Positions 53,191 to 64,000 of a DNA stretch of 64,000 bases are shown here, in pieces; within the stretch, counting starts at the first letter, position 1, and each line of letters starts with the position of its first letter. The notes below the pieces were generated by a model. It searched no databases, was not told the DNA's origin, and saw only the letters and a program-made list of their open reading frames with translations. The DNA is taken from contig JAJTUP010000054.1 in NCBI GenBank assembly GCA_021399435.1, positions 186,001 through 250,000 of the forward strand, read 5' to 3'. The DNA is from Diaporthe sp. PMI_573. Its lineage: Eukaryota > Ascomycota > Sordariomycetes > Diaporthales > Diaporthaceae. The position numbers and the translations under genes were made by a program.

Positions 53191-53551
53191 GTAATTGCTG
53201 TGAGAACTCCTCTAGCATAGTTGAACCGGGCTCATCGGCAGTAGCTTCGAGCGCAGCTCTAAGAGCTTCTTTTGAGCGAGCGAGAAGGAATGCTTGTAAG
53301 GCGAGATGGATAATATGGCCGATGCAGCGGATTCTGCGGCGTTTGTGAGGGCATTCAGCCTATACTATAATTTAGTATAGGCTACAGCAGTATTAGCGGC
53401 CAAAAGCTAAACTCACACCGGATTTCGCCTCTAAAATCTTTGATAGCTCCTCTAAACAGGTGTCGTTTGATGTAGCATTATCGCCTGTATAATAGCCGAG
53501 GTTTTGAGCAGTAATATTGAACGTCCGTAGCGTACCGGCGATCAACTCAGC
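53170..53551 (-). mobile_element. hAT-like transposase fragment with intron
   Basis: The minus strand reads NLGYYTGDNATSNDTCLEEL, then, after a GTGAGT...TATAG intron (53360-53416), ECPHKRRRIRCIGHIIHLAL and QAFLLARSKEALRAALEATA. The DNA..ND and RIRC.GHIIHL motifs belong to the central part of fungal hAT transposases. The intron holds an 11-bp-arm hairpin (53357-53383). The left edge meets LINE copy c at about 53552. It is a different hAT family from the 19/44 kb pair. Confidence 0.65.
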
Positions 53552-56500
53552 CTGCGTAGCACCAGAATGGCTGTATTTGCACTCTGGCAGTCCTTGATTG
53601 CCCGTCTCCAGAAGCGGTCTCGTGCGGGGGCGATGTGAGCCTCCGCCTCGGCGACGCTCGTTGCCACCGAGAGAAACGTTCCCACGATTGCTTGCGCCCC
53701 TACTCTTTGGACCCTGTTGATGGGTCCCATGAGCCTATCCTTGAAATTGTGCATCCAGACGTTGGAGGCGTAGTCTACCACCGGGGCAACTGTCGATGTG
53801 AACAGCTGTCGCGCCGTTGCTGGGGACAGTCCTCTGAGCCGCCTGAGCTCCATTGCTGCTTCCAGGCCCTTAGAGGCTGCCCTCGCGATGTGTTCCTTGT
53901 ACTTGAGCTTGGTGTCCATGATCATGCCGAGGATCTTAACGTGCTCTTTAGGTTGTACAACTTGTCCCTTGATGGTAAATGGCTGAGAGTCCGTCTTGTA
54001 CGACTTGCGGGTGAAGTGTATGATTGCCGTCTTCTCCGCCTCGAACGTCGCACCACTTCTTCTCTCCCAGTCTAGGGCGTCTTCGATGATTGATTCGATG
54101 CCTTCCCGGTTGCTCCGTGCCGTGGCTCCTGCGACCCACGCCGTGAAGTCATCAATGAATGCTATCGCTCCCCTATTACTGTCGATTCGCCGCTGTACCA
54201 AGTCGGCATTGAAGAAGAGGAACAGAATCGGGGACAGGGGAGAGCCTTGAGGCAGACCAGCCTGTGATAAGCTTTGGACCTCGGAGGATTGTCCGTTGAC
54301 TTGGATCGTTGCTGTACGCTCCGAGCAGAATGCCTCTATCCATCGGAGCAGTCCCTCTGGGATGCCTCGCGCCCTCATCCGCTGAAGAAGTCTTTCCTTG
54401 CAGACTCCGTTGTAGGCCCCTTTGACATCAAAACTGATCAGGCTGACTATCTTTCGACCTCGCCAGGCAGTATAGATCTGTTCTTGGAGCAGCACGAGCG
54501 CTTGTTCCGCAGACCGCTGTTTACGGGCCCCGAAGTGGTTAGTCGGGAGGAGCCCATACGTCTCGACCGCGTGAGAGATCCTCTCCGCGACTACCGACTC
54601 TAGCACCTTGCCGAGCGTTGCCAGGAGTGAGATCGGTCTCCAGGCTTTTGCGACTGTGTATTCCTCTTTGCCAGGCTTTTTGAGCGGTATGATCTTTGCG
54701 TGTCTCCACTGGCTAGGCAGCATCCCCTCTTCTAAGGACGCTCGAAATAGTGCCAGGACGTGGTGCCTGACCGATGGCCAGACCTCTTTCCAGACTATCC
54801 CGGGTAGGCCGTCGTTTCCTGGTGCCTTCCATGATTTTGCTGCAAAGAGCTGCCGTTCCACTTCTTCCATGGAAATGGCGGGCATCGCTACGGGAGCTCT
54901 TTGCGGCCTGGGTCCTTCGTCGTCGATCTTGCTCGGTAAGGGAGGGAAGAACGTAGCCAGCAACTCTTCTGCCTGCTCCCTGTGATCGGTCGTGGCTGTT
55001 CCGTCCGCTCTGACTAGTTGCGGCACCTTCCCGAACGCCGTGTCGTCACCAGACCTCAGGTACTTGGTGGCCTTCCAGATGTTGTCGTTGTCTGCAAGGA
55101 ACTCGTTCCAGTGCTTCTTCTTCTGTTGCCGGATAGCGTCGTGGTACTGTTTCGCAGCTGCTCTTGCCGTCTCTTCCAGGTCCGTTCTGGTCCGCCCCGC
55201 TCGGCGCTGGGCCCGGGCGCGGTTTCTCCAGAATGTGTATATTCGCCGCAGCTGTGTGAGGTCGGTCGTCCACCATCGCTTTGTGTACGGTGATGGTCTC
55301 GCCTTCGGTGTCAAGGCATGAACCGCTTCCAGCACCGCCGCCATCAACTTGTCCGTTTTCTGCTGCACTGTGCCTTCCAGCGGGGCATCGCCTGGCGAGC
55401 TCGCTATTCTGGCGTTTATCTCCTTCCAGGGCGCGTTCTTGAGCAAGAGCCGCTCCTGCTGCTTCGGCACTGGGACCGAGATGTCAAAGACCGTCTCAAT
55501 CGCTCGATGGTCGGACCCGTGTTCCGTCTCGTGTATCGCACATTTGACCGTTGATGCCGTCAGCTCCTCGGAAGCTAGGACCAGGTCGATGGTCGTGTCG
55601 TAGTCTCCATCATGCCATGTTTTCGTGCCTCGTCGAAGCAGACTGCTGAGAGCAAACTCGTTCATCAGGTCGATGATCAGATCTGCTTCGCCTTGTCTCA
55701 CTAGAGATACATCGTCTCCACCCCAGAAGTCTCCGGCGATCACTACCTCCACCACCGTGCCTGCCGCTTTGCCTTGCGTTCGCGATGGCCTTTCGCAAAA
55801 GGTCGCAGGTGTCTCGCAGGGCCTGCGAATCTGCTCCTGGTACGTAGACTGAAGCCACCAAGACCCACCGATCGGGGAGCCTTATCACCGCTGCCGTTAT
55901 ATCCGGGGACTCTATCCGCACCTGCTCTGCCTCCACGTCCTTATTCACCCAGAACATGCTCCGAATCGCCCATCTGCCTTCCCTCCATGTCGTAGGGACC
56001 ATCTTGGTCCATTTGTGGTGTCCCATAGGGGTCGTCAAAAGCCGGCCCTGGATTCTCCGTGCCCGGGGCTCCTGGATAGCTAATACCGTTGCATTCTGGA
56101 TTTCCGCATCATTCATCAAGCTGTCGTGTACTGTGCCCTGTTTCCTCACATTAAGTTGGACCACCTGGAACATCTTACTCACGCCGGGGAGGGTAGAGTT
56201 TCGGGCAGTTTCTGCTAAAGGACTCGTGTGGTCCTCCACATGGTACGCACTTGGGTACCTGCGTCTGGCACTCCCTATGATGGTGGCCTTCGGCAGCGCA
56301 CCTTGCACATACCCTGTTCTTGCTGCATGAGAATGCTTTATGGCCGAGCTCTTGGCAGTTGTAGCATTGCATCGGTCCGATTCGCCTTTCGAAGAAGCTG
56401 GTGGAACCCGACTCGCCCGCTGCGTGGAAGTAGCGTTCCTGTAGTAGTCTCCTAGCATCGCTGATTTTAGTGAGGTATACCACCATGGATCCGTATAGCT

Positions 56501-56703
56501 TTGGAATATCTTTACGACTTAACCATGCAATTTTAGCAATCTGAACTTCGTTCTCCTGACCCAGGGCTTCCAGTGCTCCAGGAAGGATCGTGCCTTCCTG
56601 GTCGAGCACGGCGGTACGGTTGATGCTGTCGACCTTGACTGGGTACAATTGGTCACGAAGGACCCTCGTGCCCGGCACCTTCCTGGCCTCGACAATATCT
56701 GAT
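53542..56703 (-). mobile_element. LINE (Tad1-like) copy c, endonuclease and RT
   Basis: The longest copy. ORF1 remains from DIVEARKVPGTRVL to its stop at 56175, including three zinc knuckles ([38 protein letters not shown]). ORF2 starts one base after the ORF1 stop and begins with an APE-type endonuclease ([29 protein letters not shown]). A frameshift near 55760 separates it from the rest of the endonuclease ([10 protein letters not shown], ending GSDHRAIE) and the reverse transcriptase ([52 protein letters not shown], the active-site FADD-type box). The 3' end, where RNase H and the UTR are expected, is lost at about 53552. Confidence 0.92.
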
Positions 56704-56850
56704 GCACCCCACGGTGCATCACTGGTGAATTTCCCGTGAATTCACCGTGAATCCATTCGTTCACGGTGAATTCACGGTGTATTCACTGTTAATTCACCGT
56801 GTATTTATATAGTTAGGGAATCCTCCGTGAATTCTCTGTGAATTCAGGAG
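56700..56850. repeat. palindrome cluster (GTGAATTCAC family)
   Basis: At 56700-56721 TGATGCACC and GGTGCATCA form a 9-bp hairpin with a 4-base loop. At 56734-56751 CCGTGAATTCACCGTGAA is the exact reverse complement of 56760-56777 (8-base loop). Further GTGAATTC, GTGTATTCAC and AATTCACCGTG words run to about 56850. It starts exactly where LINE copy c is cut, so it may be the end of a DNA element inserted there. Confidence 0.85.
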
Positions 56851-57097
56851 GGCATCGTTTTACAATATTATTTTCCCATCACTTTCCGTGCGATGGGCAC
56901 GATAGGCATGCCCATCCGTCAGAGATCGCTTAGTCATCCCGTCATGTCAAGCGTACGGCTCTGCCAAGTGATATTCCAACATTAATTATAATTTTACTTT
57001 TTTAAAATAACTAAACTGAAAGATATATATTATAAATATATAATAGAAATAATACTATTAATATTTATTTATATAATATAATTTAAGAGTAAACGTT
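56851..57097. other. very AT-rich spacer
   Basis: No gene. It contains GATGGGCA...TGCCCATC, a small hairpin near 56892-56916 resembling hAT-type ends, and an almost pure A/T stretch at about 56985-57090. Confidence 0.5.
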
Positions 57098-57308
57098 TGT
57101 CACGGCCAGCAATGTCCAGCTTGGAAGCTGTTGTATTGGCACTATGTACGAAGATTCTAAGCTTAAGGAGAGAAGAAGGAAGGAAAGAAACTCGCGATGT
57201 GCGACGCGTGGAGAAGTTTAATAACCGTGGTCCGTGCCTGTGGCAGGGACCAGCCCCTGCCAGCACCTTATGGTGGTGTCAGCCCGTCTAGTGGTGACAA
57301 CCGCCACA
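57098..57308 (-). repeat. gypsy B 3' LTR
   Basis: About 211 bp. It shares its last ~10 bases (TGGCCGTGACA) with the gypsy A LTR. A truncated second copy lies at 43237-43382. Confidence 0.85.
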
Positions 57309-57350
57309 CTACCCCCCTCCAAAGCGCGGACGGCAGAGGCGTGCGGGCTT

Positions 57351-60070
57351 TTAAAGGTGACGCTTGATCTTGGTCTTGGTCTTGGACCCCAGCTCTCCGT
57401 GCGCTGCTACGTTGTCTTCGTCATGATCAGGATCGGCTTCGTCATTGGCAGCGGCTCTGATCCATTCCTGTAGTCGTTTAGGCGGTCCTGGGGCATCCGG
57501 GTGGAGTTGATGAAAGCTTTCCAAGGCAATGGGGGCATTCTTGAAGTTTCTCGCTGGGTACCAAGTATCATCCGGATCGCAGCCGCGCCAGGCGGCTTGA
57601 TATTGTAACGTCTTTGTCTTTCCAAGCAGCCGTGAACGTTCTATGTGGTCGACTTCATACTCTGGCTCACCGTTAATGTCCTCTGGTGGCGGTGGGGTTT
57701 GGTGTTGTTGCGGTAGCGGGTCATCCGGGGCCTTTCTCAACCGGTCGGCATGGAACAGGTTTGTCATTGAGTACGACGGGGGCAAGTCAAGAACATAACT
57801 GTACCCCCGTTCTTGTTTGATCTTGAACGGGCCTACCCGCTGGGATTCTAAACGCGTTGTTGGGGCGGTTGTAGAAAACCCCTTCTTCTTTAGGAACACC
57901 ATGTCTTCAACAGAGAAGTCTGCTGGGCGTCGTTTCTGATTCGCCTGTGTTTGTTGTCGGTTTTGAGCTGTCTGAGCTGCTGTTCGAGCTGAGTCCTGTA
58001 CGGTCTTGGTTTCTCTCAGGATTTCCAGGGCGCGTTCTTCTGGTCTGGACGACGCTGTTGCCGTTCTAAGGTCAAGGGACAGGGGATTCCGGACATCTTT
58101 ACCGAGGGCGACCTTTAACGGTGCCATGTTGATTGACGAGTGCCACGAGGAATTATGAGCAAAGTCTAGTGCCGGCAGGTGTGTGCTCCAGTCGTTCTGA
58201 TACTTGTTCACGTAGAACCGTAGTCGCTGGTCGAGCTCCTGGTTTGTGAACTCCACGGCGCCTTGGGTCTGTGGGTGGTAAGCACTACCATGTCGATGCT
58301 TCGTGCCCGTAAGTTCGTTCAATTTGGCGAGGAACCTGGACACAAAGGGTCCCGCGTTATCGGTTATCCAGACTGCCGGCGCGCCCAAGATCCGGTACAG
58401 ATAACGATAGTAACGAGCAGCAACATCCTCTGCGGTATCAGACTTCTTTCCGGGCAGGGTTGCAATGATGCGGCTGAATTTGTCGATAAAAACCCACACA
58501 TAGTCATATCCGTACCGGTCCTTCGGCATATCCTTTCCGTCAACCACAACGTGCTCCCATACAGTCTGAGGGATAGGCAATGGGTGGAGAAGGCCTGGTG
58601 TTTTGTCGTGTGTAGCTTTGTTCCGATGGCATTCGTAACAGTTCCTCACGTACTGGCGGATCGTCTTTTTCATTTCTGGCCAGTAGTACTCTCGTTCCAA
58701 AGCCTTAATAGTCTTGTTCTGTCCCTGGTGCGCGAAGATCTGCGGCACGTGTGCCTCGCGGACTAAGGCGGTACGTAAGAAAATGTGCCCATCACTCGTC
58801 TTTTCCGGCACCCATAGGCGGCCATCCTTTAGACCTAGTGCTTGTTGATGATTTTCCGCACGAATAAGGTCCACTAGATCTGCTCCCTTTGGGGCTTCCG
58901 GGGTCCCTTCTGCGACTGCGGCGATAGGGAAGTCAAGCTTCTCCGGTGGGACCAGCGTTGTCGTCCGTTCTTCCCGTTCTCTTGCCTTCACCGTAGGCAG
59001 GTCGGCTGTCTTGCGGGACAGGGCGTCAGCCGCCACGTTTTCTTTGCCTGGGCGATACTGAAAGGTGATATCGAAGTTGGAGAGGAAGTCAGCCCAGCGG
59101 ATCTGTCTCGTTGATAGCATCCGTTTGCTAGCAAAGTACACAAGGGCCTGGTGGTCAGTGACGACGAAGAACTGCATCCCGAGGAGCTCTGGGTAGTAGT
59201 GTTCCAATGTCTGTACCACTGCGAGGAGCTCTCGATCTTGGATGGGGTAGGCTCGTTCTGCCGGTGTCATGGTCTTGGAAAAGTAACCAACTGGTTTCCA
59301 GACGCCACCCTCTTGTTGTTGCCAGATCACACCTCCTGTGGCGTTTCTGGATGCGTCGGTCTCGACCTTTTGGGGCGGTCAGGCCTGAAAAATGCCATCA
59401 CCGGGGCTTCACAGGCTAACCTCTTCAAGTCCTCAAAGGCGTGCTGCTGCTCGGTACCCAGGACGAAAGGAGCGTCTTTCTTCAGCAAGCGATTCAGAGG
59501 TTCTGCGATGTCACTAGCATGGTAGCAGAACATGCGGATAAAATTGCAAAGACCCAGGAACGAGCGGATAGCGGTTCTGTTGGTCAGGTCCTCCCACTTC
59601 CAACTTTGGATCGCCTTGATCTTCGCCGGGTCGATGCTGATCCCCACCCCTGCTTCCATCATCACGCCGAGGTAGACAGCCCTCTGGACGTTAAAGCGCG
59701 ACTTGTTAATATCCCCTTGCAGGTCGGCACGATGGAGGCGGTGGATTACCTCTTCCACCTGGTCCCAGTGTTCCTCCTCGGGGCCCGAATAGATCAGGAC
59801 ATCGTCGGCATAGGCACTGGCGAACAAGTCCAGCAGTTCGTTCAGCTGGGCATTGATGAAGCGTTGCCACCAGGCGGGCCCGACCTTTAGTCCAAACGGG
59901 AGTACCTTCCACTGGAACGTGCCTTGTCTGGTTCGGAACGCGGTTAGGTACTCACTGCCAACCGCCAGTCTCATACGGTGAAAAGCCTGAATGACATCTA
60001 GGATCGTGAAGCGTTCGGCGTCGCGGCAGTTAAACAACGTACCGCTCAGGTCTAGTGCTAGTACTTTCAT
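57351..60070 (-). pseudogene. pol: gypsy B pol (RT, RNase H, integrase, chromodomain)
   Basis: Two overlapping minus-strand frames, 60070-59327 and 59330-57351, together cover RT from DVIQAFHRMRLAVGSEYLTA to the chromodomain. The break falls at FRPDRPK / ETDASRNATGG and needs a one-base shift. Compared with gypsy A, most motifs are identical, but the chromodomain stays in frame here. The 5' truncation before the RT fingers makes it non-autonomous. Confidence 0.88.
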
Positions 60071-60075
60071 ATCCT

Positions 60076-61246
60076 TGAGGAATCGATTCCTCCAGCGAGG
60101 CCATTCTGTTGGCTGGGCTTACGTACATGTACGATTTTAATGGGTGGTGGACAGTTGTCTATTCAGAGTGTGGCGCCACTGCAGCCTACGGCTAGACGTT
60201 AATTATATGCTAGCTGACTGACGTGGTCATATAACCTAGCCAGCACAAAGAACAATTGAATGCTTCCACACATCACCTCTTTTTAAGCAGGCCGCTAGCG
60301 CCTAAATTAGGCCGTTTTCGTCCAGCATATCTACTAGCACCTTGGTATAGTTTGCCGAACCGCTTGGCAGAGACTCAAGGATGACGCGTGAGCCCGAAGT
60401 TTACTTCAGCCTCATCACGGGAGACAAACACTTGAAGACTTCAATGTTGCTGCTGAGAATGATAGAAGCTTGAGTATCGTTGGCCGTCTCATTAATAGCC
60501 TTAGCTTTTATTGGGAAGGCCAGTACGAACATGAGAACGATTACGGTATAGTTACGAGAAGTCCGTTCGGAAGGAACCATCAATGCCAATGAGTGATTAG
60601 TTGAGGGTGCAATTGATTCAGAAACAGCGGACGGTTGATAGAGTTAGCCGTGTTCTGCAGCTTGTACCACACATCAACCATCGTTGCTCGTCACAGCTTT
60701 TGCTCTTAGCGGACGGCACATTATTTGAAACACGCCCCAAGATTTTTAAGCTGTGGATATGGTGGTAGACAGCTGGCTACTGACTGATTCCAAACAGCTG
60801 GTGCTCGCATGTCACCGACCGGTCCGAGGGAACGCCCGTCGAAAGGAGTGGTTGAGGTTGAGAGAGCACTAATCTTCAAGACAATAACAACCATAGTTGT
60901 TGGATGGATCCGACGAAATTACCGGAAGCCTATCATAACCAAGCAAAGTAAGCATTCAAGTCAGGTGTGATGGGCAGGCCTGTACCCTACGCAACATTCG
61001 CAAGATTTTAGTTGCTTTTTTATTCCAAGACATTGTTGGAGTAACATGAGTAACATTGACCACGGTAAATGTTCGATAAGAATTGCAAAGGTGATTATAT
61101 AGTATTCAGTACTGTGTATTCAGAGATTGCTATCCTAGAACCCACTTGGTCATGTATATTTATAGCACTTGGTATCATAATTGCCAATATCCCAACAACT
61201 TTTATCACCGTCATAAACGAGCGAATGAAGTGAAATAGTGAGGAAC
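60076..61246. other. no secure gene; small signal-peptide-like frame
   Basis: About 1.2 kb between gypsy B and the MFS gene. A minus-strand frame at 60401-60589 (62 residues) begins with a hydrophobic stretch after a short basic head (YTVIVLMFVLAFPIKAKA) that resembles a signal peptide, but the mature part is only ~30 residues with one Cys. It may be chance. Nothing else is seen. Confidence 0.3.
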
Positions 61247-63673
61247 TCAGTCGTCAGCCTCAAAAAAGCTCCCTTGAAGACTCGCCCGGCTGTTCAAAAA
61301 GGTCAAGTCAACCCTGCAGCCCATCGTCCTCCCGTCCAGCCTTCGGATGTTTTCCTCCCACATCCACCAGGCCGCAGCCAGGCCGGCAGCAACGACCACC
61401 TGCACCACAGAGACGCCGATGCCGGTGCCCTTGAGCCCGGCGGCCGAGGAGGGATCCACTACGGCGGAGGGGATCGCCATCGCGAAGATGCCAGCAGACA
61501 GCGCCCGCCATACGGCCAGGCCGACGTCCATGTCGGAGATGCTGCGCAGGGATGTGGCCAGGTTCGGCGAGGTGAACTGGGCGGAGCGCTTGAGGAGGGG
61601 CTTCGCCGGCGCATCGAGGATGTAGGCCCCGGCGGCAAGGAGGCCCAGGAGGAAGCTGATGGCCGAGAAGCGGAGCGAAGAAGCATTATTATTAGAAACG
61701 TAGAGGCCGAAGCCCAGTATACCGATGAAGGACAGCGCGGAGCCGGCACCAAGAACGTAGATGTGAGTCGATCGAGTCTTGAAGGCCACCATTGTTTGGG
61801 ACCACGACGGCCACAGCGCGAATACCGCCACAGCGGTGGTGGATAGGACGAGGGGGAACGTGAGGAGGGGCCCGACGGTCGCAGGCGACAGTGACGCGGG
61901 CGCGGGCGCGAACAGGCCTGAAAGGGAGGCGGAGAAGCCCCAGAGCAGGGAGTAGGGCAGGAAAGAGGCCAGGAAGGCGAGGACGGTGGTGGGTGCGACC
62001 ATGGCACGAGGCGCCTGGAGGAGCACATCGGTGCTGATGGTGCCCTCCGAAGGCCCGCGGTAGGAAACCGGCCTGGCGACGGTCTTGATGTAATTCATTA
62101 CATTTGCTTTGGTGAATCTTCTCCTCGCCCATGGCGGGAACTTGCTCGCCGCACCGGTGGACCATCCCGTTGCGGGCGTCTTGATCAAAGAGTTTGCGCG
62201 GTCAAACATGGTTTCGGGAGCGGCAAAAACGAGCAAGGGGATCGAGATGACTTGAAAGACTGCAAGGATCTCGAACTGCAGGCTGAAGCCTGCCCGGTTC
62301 TGGGAGGTGACTCCCCCGATAAGGGGCGGGCCCCAGAGTGACGCAGCAGAGACGATACGGTGGGTGGCTAGTTTGGTAGAACGTTCATGTTCCTGTGAAT
62401 GTTTTGTTAGCAGCGGTGAGGCTAGAAGCTGAGGCTCAGGAGTACTTACAAAGTAGGTGTCGATGATGGAACCGACCAGCAACGTGTCGAAAGGGCCCCA
62501 TCCCAACCCCTGGAAAATCCTGGCCGCCATGAATTGCCCGTAACTTGTGGTCACCCTGGTGTTCCACACCAAACCTGTGAAAATCATTACCATAGATGCA
62601 AGGAAAACTGGTCTTCTGCCCCAGATCCTGGCTGCAACGGAGCCTGCTAGGCCCGTAATTGCTGAGAGCATGAGCGGCACTCCAGTGAGGGCCGCCACAG
62701 CTGTGTAAGAGGTAGAAAATTGTTGGGTCAAATCCACGTTCACGCTGACCAGTGCCGTTTTCATGACATTGCAGATGACCACGGTTGCCAGCAGAGCATA
62801 CAAGTTGAGCTCTTTCTTGAGAGTTGACCAGCTCTGTGTGGCGTCAGTATGGGTTTCATACTATACAGAATTGGAAGGGGAGGGGGTAACTCTCACCAGT
62901 GGGTCCTCAGGGTCATCACTGGGCTGTGGAATCAACTCGGTGGTGGCATACTTGCCCCGTCCAAACTTGATACGACCGCCCTTCCCTGTGGTTGAAGTGC
63001 TGTACGTGGTATATGAAGTTTTCAGTTGGGACCGGTTCGACGTCGAGGTAGATGGTCTGCTTGAGTCGACGATTACAACCCTGTCCGTCGTGAGCGGCCC
63101 ATCTCGGGTCAACGAGGACAGCCGTAGCGAGGACGGCCTCGACGGCCTTGCCGGCTTCGTTGGTGCCGGGATTGTAACTTGGTCTGGCGGTGACATGCCC
63201 AGCGGGTGGGGTGCAAGCATCGTCTCCTTTGGCGTCGTCTCTTTCGGTTTCGTCTCTTTTTGTTTCGTCGTTGGAAATATGTTCAGTGTTGAAGCAGTAA
63301 TCCCAATTGGTATGGCAGCAGACGTTGCTGAAGTCCATCTCGCCAGGTCACTACTGTCAAAGGTCTCCTGTTCGCTGTCGTCTTCCGTCCTCACGTCCAG
63401 TCTCCCTTGACCTGCCCTAGGACTGCCTGCCTGGCCCTCTGTGTCATCTACTTTTCGCTTGATATAGATACTGTCTTTTGCCGGCACCGGCGGTGGAGGT
63501 CCATAGGCGGATTCACGGGGTAATACTGCAGACTCGGCGAAAGATTCTGCTGCTGACTCTCTCGTGTCTGGTTTTGGCTTGGGTGCTGTGCTGTCCCGGT
63601 CGGCCAGGCCCAGCTTCACGTCGGCGTTGGCCAGGTACGACAGGTCCCGCAGGTCGTCCCCATCATGAGCCAT
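61247..63673 (-). CDS. MFS transporter with long N-terminal tail
   Basis: Three exons: 63673-62897, 62833-62450 and 62392-61247. The introns are 62834-62896 (63 bp, GTGAGA...CAG) and 62393-62449 (57 bp, GTAAGT...CAG), both phase 0. They give about 768 residues from MAHDGDDLRDLSYL, or 776 from a Met 8 codons earlier. The first ~250 residues are hydrophilic, Ser/Thr/Pro-rich, with a KETKPKETTPKE run. They end in PSDDPEDPL-SW, the motif fungal DHA-type MFS proteins carry before helix 1. About twelve hydrophobic segments follow, with the loop 2-3 motif as ARIWGRRPVFL and WGPPLIGGV in helix 5. It is a plasma- or vacuolar-membrane proton-coupled exporter or importer with unknown substrate. The second intron is open in frame, so retention would insert 19 residues. 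Confidence 0.88.
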
Positions 63674-64000
63674 GGTGGTCGATGGCAAGGACGGCAAGAC
63701 GGTGGGGGTATCTCGAGATTACAAATTAAATAAGAGAAGGTGCCGCCAGCAGCATATCACGTCGACAGCCCGGTCAACGGATCAAGGGAGGAGCAATGAG
63801 ATCCAAGGAGGGAGGCATATGGGGTGAAGGATAGCAAAGGGTAGCAACGAAGCAACAGTGTGTTCGGCTGGGTGACACCGGAAGGCAGCAGGAGTAGGTA
63901 TTGGGTGTAGGAACACGGCCGACCTCTCAGGCAGGATGGCCCAGAGTGAAACGGGCATTGACGCAACGGTGCGGATGGGAGCGCGGGTGGTCATGGCGCT
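63674..64000. promoter_or_regulatory. upstream region of the MFS gene
   Basis: It holds the likely promoter and leader of the minus-strand transporter. No other gene is visible up to the window edge. Confidence 0.4.

Larger units (their letters stand above)
57098..60075 (-). mobile_element. gypsy B: LTR retrotransposon, 5'-truncated
   Basis: The 3' LTR (57098-57308, minus) reads TGTGGCGG...CCGTGACA and is preceded by a GGAGGGGGGTAG purine tract. Upstream is pol in two frames. 60070-59360 holds part of RT (LTAFRTRQGTFQWKVLPFGL; ASAYADDVLIYSG). After a one-base slip near 59365, 59330-57351 holds RNase H, integrase (zinc CYECHRNK; D in VVVDGKDM, D in ITDNAGPF, E in GAVEFTNQELDQ) and an in-frame chromodomain (YQAAWRGCDPDDTWYPARNF). 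Gag, protease, the first part of RT and the 5' LTR are missing beyond 60075. It is a sister family of gypsy A. Confidence 0.9.

Noticed and set aside
61238..61846. 202-codon plus-strand frame at the 3' end of the MFS gene
   Set aside because: Antisense shadow of GC-rich transporter codons. Gly/Arg/His-rich with no domain.
1..64000. Starship-type giant transposon spanning the window
   Set aside because: The accessory gene mix is suggestive, but no DUF3435-type tyrosine recombinase captain or other diagnostic Starship gene was found in any frame.

Overview
The window is nuclear DNA of a filamentous ascomycete (Pezizomycotina, most like a Sordariomycete). The evidence is short GT-AG introns of about 47-84 bp, HET-domain genes, a HET-NACHT-WD40 receptor, fungal P450, tannase and MFS genes, and repeat copies carrying CpA-to-TpA / TpG-to-TpA changes typical of repeat-induced point mutation (RIP). 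It reads as an accessory, transposon-dense compartment: few intact host genes, many gene shards, and nested mobile elements.

Layout. 1-8 kb is gene-poor, with a DNA-ligase shard (5.0 kb) and a MADS-box-like gene (5.7-6.2 kb, minus). 8.9-10.2 kb is a stand-alone HET gene. 11.4-13.8 kb is a broken Ca2+/H+ exchanger whose middle is replaced by a Ty3/gypsy integrase shard and other DNA. 14-16 kb has a pogo-like transposase fragment, a cluster of TTCAATT motifs and a C2H2 protein. 16.3-19.05 kb is a Lig4-like ATP-dependent DNA ligase whose tail runs into a hAT fragment (19.04-19.91 kb). 20-24 kb has a MULE shard, a chromodomain/AT-hook gene, a second pogo fragment and a coiled-coil gene. 24.9-29.3 kb has two LINE (Tad1-like) copies, a PKA-like kinase tail shard, a second MADS shard and a 20-bp minisatellite. 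30.0-34.2 kb is the showpiece: a HET-NACHT-WD40 receptor with ten almost identical WD repeats. 35.3-35.8 kb is a pyrimidine-rich minisatellite. 36-46 kb is a pogo transposon, a complete gypsy element (gypsy A) with near-identical LTRs, a Tc1 shard, a truncated LTR and a RIP-damaged hAT element with both ends. 46.3-52.2 kb is a small metabolic island: P450 pseudogene, intact tannase-family esterase, and a frameshifted carboxylesterase. 52.4-60.1 kb is a decayed hAT, the longest LINE copy, a palindrome cluster and a 5'-truncated gypsy B. 61.2-63.7 kb is an intact three-exon MFS transporter.

How the parts relate. The esterases, P450 and transporter resemble a catabolic or secondary-metabolite island eroded by transposons, but only the tannase and the MFS gene look intact. 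The HET gene and the HET-NACHT-WD40 gene belong to allorecognition/innate immunity families. Shards of the same host-like genes (ligase, MADS) occur at more than one place, which points to repeated segmental duplication within this compartment. I found no Starship-type tyrosine recombinase, CRISPR array, tRNA or rRNA.
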